Of a stretch of 64,000 nucleotides of DNA, positions 1 through 10,880 are shown in pieces (positions within the stretch are counted from its first letter, which is position 1; every line of letters starts with the position of its first letter). Location of the stretch: assembly GCA_006176705.1 (NCBI GenBank), contig QRFJ01000294.1:1-64000 (forward strand), read 5' to 3'. A model generated the notes under the pieces. It was given only the letters and a program-made list of their open reading frames with translations, made no database searches and had not been told where the DNA came from. A program made the translations under genes and the position numbers. The DNA is from Cocos nucifera (Eukaryota; Streptophyta; Magnoliopsida; Arecales; Arecaceae).

Positions 1-696
1 CCGGCTGCCACCATGTGTGATCCGTGTGATGTTTGTATCTGAATAAAATTCGGAAGCAACCACAGCCGTCCGATCCTGATCGCAAAACACACCATCATCC
101 GATCGCGCAATAACTATTCCCATGGACCGCGTGGACCGGCCGCACCGGACACCGCAACCAATCAACGCTTCTGTCGCCGAGTGAAATGACTAGATTGCCC
201 TATGAGCCGCGATAAATTTCTGTAGACCCTTAAGGGGTCTAGGTCCACCACGTGGCAATCTCTGATTCGTCGGAATTTGCTGAGCTGGCAGTCCACGCTT
301 AGATCGTGGACCGGCTGATGGCTTCAACGGCTGAGTCGGCTTTGATGGCTCGGCTTGGCTTGGTGGCTCGGCTTGTGGAGCCGGCTGAGCCATTTTTTTT
401 TATTTAATTTTTATTTATTTTATATTTTTAAAAATTCATATCTTTTCCATTTTAGCTCCATTTTTCTTGAAATTTATTTCATTGTGATCAGTAAAATAAG
501 CTCTTTCTATTGATAATAAAATTTTATTTTTTAATTTTTATTATTTTTATTATTTTATTATTTTTTAATTAATTTTTTAATTAATAAAAATATTAATTTT
601 TTAAAAATTATATATATAATTGATTATTAATTATTAAAATTAATATTAATTAATTGATAAATTAATACTTCTATTGGTGAATTATGATGTTATTCA
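1..696 (-). repeat. 3' LTR of Athila-1, truncated by window start
   Basis: This is the counterpart of the right-hand LTR, with matching blocks such as the segment around the CCGCGATAAATTTCTG motif and the GGCTCGGCTTG repeats. By eye the two copies differ by only a few per cent over bases 20-400. The LTR starts, read on the minus strand, with TGAATAAC at 696, directly after the polypurine tract. Confidence 0.85.
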
Positions 697-709
697 CACC
701 CCAACTTAA
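697..709 (-). other. Polypurine tract of Athila-1
   Basis: Read on the minus strand the sequence is TTAAGTTGGGGTG, abutting the TGAATAAC start of the 3' LTR. This is where plus-strand DNA synthesis of an LTR element is primed. Confidence 0.7.
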
Positions 710-1777
710 GCTTTGCTCGTCCTCGAGTAAGAAAGATTTGTTTAAATACCTTTTAACTTTTAGAGTTTCGAATTTTACCTAAGCAATTTTCAAAATGCCA
801 TTGATATTCAGTAGAGTTAAATGAGATTATCATTGGGGTATTAATACTTATCAATAGAAAAATTAAGTAAAGAATAATAAATTTTTCAGAACTTTTTCTA
901 AATTATTCCATTTTATCTCTGATTTGTCTAAACTTTCATATAGGCAGGTGTACTTGCTACTTTCATCCTTCATTTATTAATTTTTATTTTCATATTGCCC
1001 ACTTTTGATGCGAATATCATTGCTTACTTAGGCAACGGAACCCGGTTACTCGGTGGGAAACAATGTTTCTTTTTTTTTTCTTTTTTCTTTTTTTTTTAAC
1101 GTTGTACCACTATTGAGTGTCTTAACTCCTTAAGCTTTCTATTTGATCCATGTAGCGAGTCTTGGGCCAATGACTCCCAAACCAGTTGGCTTTAGGGCAC
1201 TAGGTATAGAATACCCCTCGGCTTACTAGCTCGAATCAAATAGGCTACGAGTTAAGAATAGCTTTACAACGAGCTTCTTTGCCCTTCCACCTTTTGACGC
1301 GAAACTCATGCTTGCTTAGGCAAAGAGGCCCGGTTACTCAGTGAGAAGTACTTGAAAAACTATTTATTAAAATAAATTTTTATATGAAGAAATGATAGTT
1401 ACCTTACACAAGCCTATAAAAAGTAGACTTTTCTTTTGATGCTAGTAGAAATAATTAGAAATGCTCCAAAAAAAAAAAAAATTTATGTTCTGGACTTAAC
1501 TCTTTATTGGATTTTCTTAATACTTGATTCCTCAATATCTCATAGATTCTCTAATCTGTGCATCAATTTTTTTTTTTAATGCTTAGTTTAATTCGATTCT
1601 TAAGCATAATCAGGTATCTAAATACTAAATACTAACTTTTTCGAGGACTTAAAATTTTAAAATTTTTATTTTTCTCTCCCCCAACTTAATCGACATTGTC
1701 CTCAATGGAGAAGAAAAAATAAAGGATGTAAAAAATGGAAGAATACACCTAACTCAGTATATATATATTTTTTTTTT

Positions 1778-1808
<31 letters not shown>

Positions 1809-1977
1809 TTTTTTATTTTTTTTTTGATCCAGCACATGCCTTTGAAAATTTGAGCTCTCCCTCCAACTTATTCAAATTATCCTAAAAAAAATAAGATAAA
1901 TTAGATAAAACTAAATATTGGGTTGCCTCCCAACAAGCGCTAAGTTTACCGTCTTCAGCCAGACACAATGTAGCTCA
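710..1977 (-). other. Athila-1 internal region between gag and 3' LTR, noncoding
   Basis: I see no gene here. The stretch is AT-rich with T-runs (for example 1068-1100 and 1768-1827, including a TTTA tandem run at about 1780-1812). It holds a diverged direct repeat: bases ~1007-1052 and ~1297-1345 share the pattern TTTTGACGCGAA, GCTTAGGCAA and CCCGGTTACTC. It occupies the place where pol would lie in a complete Athila element. Confidence 0.6.
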
Positions 1978-3312
1978 CTATCCTGTGTCGAATATTGGAT
2001 TGACAAATTCCAATGGTTTTGGATTGCCAATCTCAGAAAGTTGATGTTGATTTTTAATCCCATTATTGATATATTCACTGTTAATTTTTGGGATATATTT
2101 TATGATTCCATTCTCAGACCCATGTTTATTAAGAATTACTCCTATTTGTTCTTCTAAAATGCTCATGAATGGAGTTTTAGGAGTTAAGTTTGATTCAATG
2201 GGTGCTGGAATGGTGACTAAAGGCGGTTTTAATTCTGGAGGTAAATTAATGTGATCCTGCTTAAACAACTCCATTGATATTTCATTACATGCCTTTTGAT
2301 TTTTATAAGAAGAACCAGCTTCTAGGGTTGAAGGGAATAGGACATTAGGTTTATAAGTCTCGGGTAAATCATCTATTCTCTTTTTCCTTATTTCTATCTC
2401 ATTTAAACTGGAACTAGCATCAGTACTAATTCCTGGCTTGGGTTCTTCTATGTGGTTAGTCTCAGTACTAACCAGTTTCTCTAAATTTTTATTTTGGCTA
2501 GCATCAGTACTAGCCTCTCTCACCTGGTCTTGGTATGGGTCCATAAGAATCCTATAGCTTTTAAGTTCAGGAATTACTTTGGTATTCTCAAATTGGAGAT
2601 TCTTAGATGAAACATTAGATTGATAATTTAATCCAGGTGGTTGGTGGTCATTAGGTGGGTTATTTGAAATTGGTAGGTTCGGTAGTTGATCTAGTTCTCT
2701 CCTCATGTTAGACTCAACTAATTATCCTATTTGAGCTTCTAGTCTGGCGATAGATTGCTGTTGAGTTAGAATTAATTGTTGAAGTTGGTTAAATCTATCA
2801 TCAGCTAGATTGGTCTGTTGAGGAGGTGGGTATGAAGGCTGATTATAATATGATGGCTGAATAAACTGCTGGTTAAACTGACTAGGCTGACCATTATTAT
2901 AGGCATAATTTTGATAATTTTGCTCAAGTGAAATTTGGGTCTGAGCCTGAGTCTGTTGGGATGTCCAAGAAAAATTAAAGTTACTCCAATCTGAATTATA
3001 TGAATTTGAAAATGGATCATTAATCAATTTGGAGTATCCTTGAGTAGCTTGAACTTGTTCTTGGATAAAATATGGAAACTGTGCAGTCATAGGATATTCA
3101 CTTACATGATGGGTTGGACTAGCACAGATTGAATAATTCTCCTGATAATTAGAAGATGATGTGAATTGTGCAGGAGATTGTTGACCTAGGGTTAGGAGTT
3201 GATCTATTTTCTGATCAAGAAGGTCAACTTTATCTAATTTTTGGACTATTAGATTTATATTAGCCATTTGATTATTATGTTTAATGTGAATCAACCATTC
3301 AATTATGTTCAA
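1978..3312 (-). pseudogene. Athila-type gag remnant, interrupted by a stop
   Basis: Two open stretches (3312-2722, then 2706-1978) lie in one reading frame separated by a TAA at about 2719-2721, giving roughly 440 codons. The first part is Gln/Asn/Tyr/Ser-rich and ends with a coiled-coil-like segment reading ARLEAQIG, which matches the linker of Athila-group gag proteins. The second part is a polar, Asn/Pro-rich tail. The N-terminal gag domain and a CCHC zinc knuckle are not visible, and nothing resembling a protease follows. The ATG at 3312 is only the first methionine of the open stretch. The product would have been a capsid-type protein; it is now non-functional or at best truncated. Confidence 0.65.
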
Positions 3313-4346
3313 CTAAATCAGAAAAAATGATTTCCTACCATGCATGTATTAGTGTAACCCTAATGTATGGTTTAAAAATTTTTAGAATATTTTTTTTTAT
3401 TTTATTATTATTATTTTATTATATTAAAAATTAATTTTTTTAATTATTTTTATTTATTAATTTTAATTTATTTAATTTAATTTAATTTAATTATTAATTT
3501 TTAGTTAGTTTAATTTTTATTTTATTTTATTTTTAGAGGAGAAAGGAGAAGAAAGAAAAAAGAGTTCTAAAGAAGAGGTCCTAAGGAGTCCTAGAACTAA
3601 GAAGAAAGAGAAGAATTCGGTTTAATTAGATCTAATGTTGGTTAGCAATCAAGTTGGTCAATCAATCCTGACTAAGGGTTATCCTAGATCTAGACAGCTC
3701 CTAACTGCCAAGGTCACCTTCAAGCCCTCCAAGTGTAGGATTAGCCAATCAACTAGCCAGGTAAGTGTAAGGTTCGGTGGGAGTCCCCCCGTTGCTTGCC
3801 TTAGACACCAATTGTGCTTGGCCAGGTAAGCGAACGGAACCAATTAGAAACCACCTTCCTTCGGGCCCAATCGTCCCTGAACCACTTTCCTAGACACCAG
3901 TCAAATTGACTTATCCTAACCCGGTTCAACTCTTAGGATTCCTTATCCTATTGAGCTCGAGTTCCTAGGGTTGATGTCTAATTGATTTTAAAATTAAAGG
4001 CTTAGGTCAATGCAGGATGCTGGTTGGTTGTTTGTGGGCTAAGGAAGGGTGATCAAATCCCCACCTTATCTTGTTTAATTGGGTTGTGCCCTTAATTTGA
4101 TTTAATATGAATATGCAAAAAAAAAAAAATTCAATCAAAGGGTTCTATGCAATTTAAACTAGATGCATGTAACTAATTGTATTCTGAAAGGCTTACCTTG
4201 CCTCCAGCAATCACCAAAAAAAAAAAAATAAAAATAAAAATAAAACTAATATGATGCATGCTCTAAACAGTTAGGGTTTCTAATCTTATCATGAGGCTTT
4301 TAATTAGGTTTAAATGGATATTTTTTTTAAATTAATTTAAAAAAAT

Positions 4347-4377
<31 letters not shown>

Positions 4378-4549
4378 GAAAAGAGAATTAGGGTTAGGAT
4401 TGATCTCACCAGGCAAAACTTCTGATTCTTTTTATTTTTTTTTTCTTTTCCTGCAAAATAATAAAAAAAAATTAGCAAAAAAATAAAAATTTTATTTATA
4501 ATTTATTTATAGAAAAATCAAAGAGATCAAAAATTTAATATCCGTGCCT
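3313..4549 (-). other. Athila-1 5' leader between PBS and gag remnant
   Basis: The stretch is AT-rich and holds no convincing reading frame on the element's sense strand. A short plus-strand open frame at 3635-3829 is antisense and has no recognisable domain. The length, about 1.2 kb, is compatible with a long leader or with a leader plus a deleted N-terminal gag. Confidence 0.5.
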
Positions 4550-4567
4550 TCCCCGGCAACGGCGCCA
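4550..4567 (-). other. Primer-binding site, tRNA-Asp type (Athila-1)
   Basis: Read on the minus strand the sequence is TGGCGCCGTTGCCGGGGA, complementary to the 3' end of plant tRNA-Asp. It lies six bases inside the 5' LTR end at 4574. This site is characteristic of the Athila/Tat group of Ty3/gypsy elements. Confidence 0.85.
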
Positions 4568-4573
4568 AAAACT

Positions 4574-6201
4574 TGATAGGGACGCGATGCTGTCGTTAAG
4601 ACACCGTGTTTATCAGTTTAATCCGACTTCTTAAAATCATTGAAAATGCGTAGATAGTAGTGAGTCGGGTCGAATCCACAGGGAAGGTAGTGTTTTTAGA
4701 TTTGAAATCTTTGATTTTTGAAAAGAAAGAAGAAAAGAATTTGAGTTTTTGGAATCAAAAGTGAAGTCGGAAAAATTAAAAATAAAAATTAAAAGGATGC
4801 AGGAATTTAAACTTGGTACTAAGATCTACTAGTTAGATCTTAGCATCTACTTGCAAAGCAATAATTTAAAGTGCAGAAATTAAATTGCAATAAAAATAAA
4901 AAGCAAGAAATTAAAATGCAAAAATAAAATTTTTATTAATTAAAATTTTCAAAATTTAAATACATAAAATTTAAAAAGAAATAAAATAAAATAGCCTGAT
5001 CTCTGATCTTGGATCGGCATTGGCAGAAAGATGGTGTAGAAGCTCGGCTCTTCTTCTCGGCACCCGTTGCTTCGAAGCAGCCTTTAACCCATAGCCTGGC
5101 TTCGCCCTGTACCAAAGCTTCACCTTGATCGGAGATGTTGATTTCTGATGGCCTGGGGTCCTTTTTATAGAGCTAGGAGGGCTGGATATTTTTTCTAAAG
5201 GCAATATGGGACTAATAGCCTTTGTAATCATAAAAATACAAAGAAATTTGGATAAAATTTGAATCAAAATAGCTCTGATATGACTCTGATAAATCTGATA
5301 AAATCCAGCCGTTCAACAGGAAATCCAACGGTCCAAAAATCATCAAAATCGGATGCAGATAAGCTCAGATCGGGTCGGATTAAATTCTGGCCGTTGGATC
5401 GCGCTTGATCGAGGAAATCTGGCCGCAAATCGCGTGCTTCGGGAGTCTTGATCACCGCCGGCAGCGTTCTGGACCGTCGGATCATCGCCTGGATCGAGCG
5501 CTGCCGTCCGATGGTGATCCGCGTGATGTTTGTATCTGAATAAAATTCGGAAGCAACCACAGCCGTCCGATCCTGACCGCAAACAACCACATCCGTCCGA
5601 TCGCGCAATAACTGTTCCCATGGACCGCGTGGACCGGCCGCACCGCACACCGCAACCAATCAGCGCCGCTGTTGTCGCCGACGAAAAGACCAGATTACCC
5701 TTGTGAGCCGCGATAAATTTCTGTAGACCCTTAAGGGGTCTAGGTCCACCACGTGGCAATCTCTGATTCGCCGGAATTTGCTGAGCTGGCGGTCCACGCC
5801 TAGATCGTGGACCGACTGATGGCTTCAACGGCTGAGTTGGCTTTGATGGCTCGGCTTGGCTTGGTGGCTCGGCTTGCGGAGCCGGCTGAGCCATTTTCTT
5901 TTTTATTTAATTTTTATTTATTTTATATTTTTAAAAATTCATATCTTTTCCATTTTAGCTCCATTTTTCTTAAAATTTATTTCGTTGTGATCAGTAAAAT
6001 AATCTCTTTCTATTGATAATAAAATTTTATTTTTTTAATTTTTATTATTTTTATTATTTTATTATTTTTTAATTAATTTTTTAATTAATAAAAATATTAA
6101 TTTTTTAAAAATTATATATAAATTGATTATTAATTCTTAAAAATTAATATTAATTAATTGATAAATTAATACTTCTATTGGTGAATTTATGATGTTTATC
6201 A
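4574..6201 (-). repeat. 5' LTR of Athila-1 (1628 bp)
   Basis: The plus-strand ends are TGATAGGG at 4574 and GTTTATCA at 6201, giving inverted termini TGATA/TATCA. The inner end sits next to the primer-binding site. Bases ~5515-6201 match the left LTR. The interior contains short GGCTCGGCTTG-type repeats (about 5820-5890), GC-rich against AT-rich flanks. Confidence 0.85.
5160..5169 (-). promoter_or_regulatory. TATA box candidate in Athila-1 LTR
   Basis: On the minus strand the sequence is TATAAAAAGG, about 1.03 kb inside the LTR on the element's sense strand. That would put the transcription start near 5130 and split U3 from R there. Inferred from motif and strand only. Confidence 0.5.
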
Positions 6202-9046
6202 ATGATCCTTCTGATTCTCTAAGGTTCTGGATCTAGCCACACAAGCGCCTGACCTCTACCGATATCCACTCATACTGGATCTAAAGATCTTCTTCTTTAT
6301 CATCTCTCTAAAAATTAAATCTAGATCTGATTTGGAGGATCTTCAAAACTCCTTCTGAAGATCAGCAGTCGTCTTTGCAGTAATGCTGCCTTCTTCCTTT
6401 CTCGTCAGCTTTTTCTTGCTTGGATCGCACTAAACTGAAGCCCAACTTTCCTTGGACATGGAGAGGAGAGAGAGTATCAGAAGGTGGCATGAAGGAGAGA
6501 GAGGGGTAGCCTTGGGGCATGGCTAAGAGGGAACTCTATTGAAAGTAGGCGTAGATAGGGTTTATTTACAGACCCTGCTGCGCCATGCAGTGCCACATCA
6601 TCCCAATCAATCATGTTGCTTCATGCAATCAGATCTAGATCTGATTGATGGGATGACATCACCTGATCCAATTAGATGAGAGCTCCATAAATTTATTCTT
6701 AGATGGTGCCTAAGACTGATCAAAGTTTACGGCTAGGGGTCATCTAAGTTGAATCCAAGAAGCAACCTGGAGTCCCATCCGCATGGGACTCCAGGCATCC
6801 CTATCCATGGGCGCACGCCATCCTAGGCATGTGCCCCCTACTTTCTAAATTTTAGTAAGGGGACAAGCCCCTACCTACTCTCTGATAAGTGCATGACACA
6901 TGGGCAGATATCTAAGGGTCAAAGGTCAATGTTTGACCAAGTCAAAGGATAAGAATTAGCAGGTGACAAAAAATGATAGGTGTTATCTCAAATTTATCTC
7001 ATAAATTAAGAAAACCTTTTTCTAACCTAGACAAGCTCTAGTTAGATCAGGTGAAGGTACCTAAGTAAGTACAAACTCATTTGGCTTAGTTGAGACAACC
7101 TTTAATGATAGAAAAAGGAGAACGTTAGGCTCAATCGTGTGCTAGCATGATTTTCTTGAACCTAATTAAATCTTATTCAAATCAATAAAACTGGATTAGT
7201 CCAATTGATGATATCCAGATCCAAACCCTTATTTGTGTGATCTAGTTAGGTTCAGTTCTGTATGGTAATGGGATATGTCGTGATCTCTATCATCGTCATC
7301 ATCGAAACTCCTTTCGATGGATCAGAACTCTTCTGATTCAGACAACTAGAATGATCGATCATCTAAATCATTCTAATTGCTCCCAAAATCCACCAGTGAC
7401 ACCTAGCAGCATATGGTGGCAACCCATCAAAACTAAAAATGAACCTCTCGGTGCAGCTACTTGTGTGATTAAGTTCTTCTATCTTGAGCCTCGATCAGAT
7501 TAGGGTTAAGGTGAACTCGTCAAACCCTAATTTCTATCATATGATTTAATCATTCGATTCAAGTCCGATGTGAAAATCTTAATAGAAACTCTTTCTATTA
7601 TTTCACTCTGCCATGGCCATGGGCTTATGGACTTGATTCTCATGATCATCATAGGGCTACTCCTCATCTACCGAGGTAGATAGATTTCCTCTTGGTGCAA
7701 TCCAATTCCTACAATGAACATATTATAGCCAACATACACCTCAAGATTTTGAATGGCTAGGAGACCGAGTTATGGTATAGTCAAACTATAACATCCTCAA
7801 GATGAACTATCGATGCACCTTAGGTCAAAGAACCAGACACACCACTGCAGCTTCGAGTCAGTCATCGATGAGAAGGTAGACTTTCTTATGACTGCTCGAG
7901 GTGGTCACGCTCAGTGCCCTCGTTCTCTAACAAGTACCTATATTCTCACTCCGATGTCTCTACACCATAGACTCAAGACTCATCTACTATAAAGAAACGA
8001 TTGTACATTAACCTTTCGGATCAATCACAATCCTCATGACGATCCTATGGTTAGGAGCAATTTATGAGTTAATAAATAAAAATTCATGTCTTAAATTTTC
8101 AACTCTTGAAAATATAAATTATCATTACCATTAACTCAAGAGATGTATCATAGACACTAAATACACATTTATGATAGAAAATAACTCATTTTATTATTTA
8201 TAGTTAAAATTATAATTTTGCCCCTAGAAGTGTATTACAAGTATCAGCCAATTCTAACTTTTAGGGCACACATATCTAACAAACTCGTCAAACCCAACAT
8301 CCATCATATGAATAAATCATTTGATTTGAGTCCATTACAAAATTATAATAAAAACTCTTTCTATTATTTTCACTCTACCATGGCCATGGGCTTATGGACT
8401 TGATCTCATGATTATTGTAGGACTACTTCTCATCTACCAAGGTAGATAGATCTTCTATTGGTGCGATCTAATTCTTAAAATGAACATGTTATAGCCAATA
8501 TACACCTCAGGATTTCAAATGACTAGGAGATCAAGTTATGGTGTAGTCAAACTATAACACCCTCAAGGTGAACTATCGATGCACCTCAGGTCAAAGAACA
8601 TGACACACCTACTGTAGCATCGAGCTAGTCATCGACAAGAAGGTAGACTCCCTTATGACTGCTCGAGATGGTCATGTTTAGTGTCCTCATTCTCTAACGA
8701 GTATTAGTACTCTCACTTCGATGTCTCCACACCATAGACTCAAGACTTATTTATCCTAAGAAAGTAATTGTACATCAATTTTCTGGATCGACCACCATCG
8801 TCATGATGATCCTATGATCAAGAGTATTTTATGAGTTAATTATGACAATGCATGTCTTAAATTTTTAATTCTTGAGAATATGCATTTATTATACCCATTA
8901 ACTCAAAGGATGTATCATAAATACTTTAAATACATAATATGATAGAAAATACTCTTTTTATTAATTTATAGTCAAAATTATAAAAATGCCTCTAGAAGGT
9001 ATATTACAAGTGTCAGCCAATCTGGTTCTCGGGCATATATCTAACA
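6202..9046 (-). repeat. LTR 'X' (copia-like), minus strand, with internal duplication
   Basis: The right end reads CTAACA (TGTTAG on the minus strand, a typical LTR start). The sequence from ~6206 to ~8000 is repeated at 62345-64000, where the LTR's other end TGTAG is intact. The left terminus here is cut by Athila-1. The minus-strand bases just outside the right end, TTTGGAGATT, resemble a polypurine tract, so this may be a 3' LTR whose internal part is lost, or a solo LTR. It has no coding potential. The antisense frame at 8218-8403 is fortuitous. Confidence 0.7.
7514..9046 (-). repeat. Two tandem ~767-bp units inside LTR X
   Basis: Unit 1 is 7514-8281 and unit 2 is 8282-9046. Both begin AACTCGTCAAACCC, both contain the CACTCTGCCATGGCCATGGG / CACTCTACCATGGCCATGGG block (7603 and 8369), and both end TCTAACA. 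On the element's sense strand this duplicates the first part of the LTR (U3). The units have clearly diverged from each other. Confidence 0.8.
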
Positions 9047-9054
9047 AATCTCCA

Positions 9055-10545
9055 AATGCAAATGAGTTAGCTACTAATGAGGCCCTCTTCAACATGAGGC
9101 TTAGTCATGCCGACCCCAGGGGTGAGTGGCGTTGTCGCCTATAATTTTATTCTTTATTTCTTTTTTATTTCCAACCGTACTTCAGCGGTTGTAGGGATGA
9201 GGCCCAAGGATGTGGTGAAGATGAAGCAGAACCTCTTTAAGAAGAAGAAAGCCTCTACTTCTGTTGGTGCCTTGAAGAAGTTGAAGACATGAGGAGCCAG
9301 CCTAGTGAGGGTTGTAGACGATAAGTGGGAGCCTTTGCTCGAGGAGGTCCCTAAGCCCGCTCCCCTAACAAAGAGGGCATCGTCAACCCGGACAGTTGCC
9401 ATAGTGCTAATCTCTACCTCGGTGAGCCTACCTCCATTGACAGCACGCTCTACACTATCTCCATCGGCACCTAGCGACAAAGAGGGCAAACAGCCTCAAT
9501 CAGTGGCCAGTTTGAGTAGGAAAGCTCCCGCTCAACATCTGATTGGCACGGACACTTGTCCATCAGGGGTTCCCATGTTTTCCTCATTCGATGACTGGGA
9601 GGTCATTAAGGGAGTGGTCTAGAGCACCATCCTCCCTATGAAGATGCAAAAAATCTACAACTTGAGTCTTGGGGAGGTACAACAACATTCAGGGATCTTC
9701 ATGCTCTAGGTATTTCATTTTGGCTCTTGCATTCTTCTTTACTTACTTTTAGCTTGTTTTTATTTTTGGTGTTATTCTTGCGTAGATGCTATACTTCTTT
9801 GTCGAGTTGTCAAACCGTACATTTGAGGCAGGAAAAGCAAGGTAGTCATCTTTGCGCACTGCCATCGAAGCCTGCTGGCAAGTCAAGAAGGCAAAGAAAG
9901 AAGTTGAATGCCTAAAGGAGGCATTGGATAAGATGGCGATTGATAGGGACAAGAAACTATAGGAAGCCACCATTAAGGTCAACAAGGCTGAGCAAGAGGC
10001 CAAGAAGTAGGTGGCCAAGGCCAAGCATAAGGCTAAGAAGCAATTGGTCGAAGCCTATCGACTAGCCGTGATGGTCTTTAAGGCCTTGGAAGACTTTGTG
10101 CAGGAGAGGGCTTTGGCCATTGAAGAATACAAAGCATCGATAGAACTGCATAGGGACAAGATGACTTTTAGCCAGGATGCATTCAATTCCAGGTACGTAG
10201 AAGATTTCGATGACTGCCAACATCGAGTGGCCATGCGACTCCCTGAGGTTGTCCTGTCTTTTCTAGATGAGGTTGATGAAGAGGAAGAAGTTGAAGAGGA
10301 GGCCTCCCCTCCCACATTTATCAGCATGGAGAGACAGCCATATCGAGTACTAGTGGTGGTGTTGGCGACCCTTGCATCAAACGTGCCGATAGGTCCATCG
10401 AGAACTGCTCCAAACCCCATTGAATCCTAAAAAGAGGTCGAGAAGTAGCTTGCCCTATACTTTCTCTTCTTTCTTTTTTGCTTTGTCTTTGTAGTGAACT
10501 TTTTATGAATGGAATAAAATTTTCACCTTTTGAATTCATGCCTCC
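9055..10545 (+). pseudogene. Broken gene-like remnant with apparent introns and coiled coil
   Basis: Codon-like sequence on the plus strand begins near 9055. Apparent introns are 9121-9205 (GTGAGT to CAG) and about 9710-9785 (GTATTT to GTAG). Bases 9206-9622 keep one frame with a single TGA at 9290-9292: a Lys-rich patch, then Ser/Thr/Pro-rich sequence. Bases 9815-10430 encode Lys/Ala/Glu-rich coiled-coil sequence, interrupted by stops, then MRLPEVVLSFLDEVDEEEE and a stop. A 3' UTR-like tail with AATAAAA near 10514 follows. The layout (basic linker, coiled coil, '...SFLDE' acidic end) recalls the C-terminal half of plant proteins carrying the Pfam 'putative gypsy type transposon' domain. The N-terminal domain is absent here, so this is only a suggestion. 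Confidence 0.5.
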
Positions 10546-10559
10546 CCCTCCTTTTGTGC

Positions 10560-10880
10560 TTTCATTCGATTATGCCAGTAAATCCACTGGGGACACAACC
10601 TTCCCGATTCCCGCAATGAGCCTTTGCCGGCTATTGCAGCAAATTAGCTCAGGAACCAAGTTAAGGCCTTAGAAGGGGTACTCAAAATTGCAAACAAGAA
10701 GGCTTCCTATTGAAAGAGGAAGCTGTTCAAAACAAACAAGGTGCTCAAGGGGGTCTCGATAGAGTTGGACCATCGTCAATCAAGGGTTTGGCCAAGTTAT
10801 AAGGCCCATGGTAAGGAGAAGAAGCGGCTGATCGAGGAGTGCGGGAGGCTGGAGAAGGTCACCGAGGATGAAGGAAAAGA
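10560..10880 (+). pseudogene. Second coding-like fragment with Lys/Glu-rich coiled coil
   Basis: After the polyadenylation-like signal, codon-like plus-strand sequence resumes. It has Lys/Glu/Arg-rich stretches such as KEKKRLIEECGRLEKVTED near 10815-10875, with stops at about 10670 and 10702. It resembles the coiled coil of the preceding remnant in composition and may be a further piece or a partial duplicate. It ends where the LTR of element A begins. Confidence 0.35.

Larger units (their letters stand above)
1..6201 (-). mobile_element. Athila-1: gag-only Athila-like Ty3/gypsy LTR retrotransposon (3' end outside window)
   Basis: The sequence from about 20 to 696 is repeated at about 5515-6201, and between them lie a polypurine tract, a gag remnant and a tRNA-Asp-type primer-binding site in the right order for a minus-strand element. 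The internal part is only about 3.9 kb. I found no protease, reverse transcriptase, RNase H or integrase, so it is non-autonomous and would have needed enzymes from a relative. The five bases after the right end, ATGAT (6202-6206), are the likely target duplication: in the other copy of the host LTR X (62336 onward) the sequence TGTAGATGATCC spans the same point. The left end of the element lies outside the window. Confidence 0.85.

Noticed and set aside
5264..5894. 131- and 183-codon minus-strand frames in the Athila-1 LTR, the second one repeated in part at 190-393
   Set aside because: They lie on the element's sense strand, but conservation is only that of the two LTR copies. The left copy is cut short by a stop, and the sequence is a Pro/Ala-rich translation of GGCTCGGCTTG repeats with no domain.
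9154..9489. 111-codon minus-strand frame, and 10055-10420 minus
   Set aside because: They are antisense shadows of the plus-strand gene-like remnant, which has the better splice signals and polyadenylation motif.
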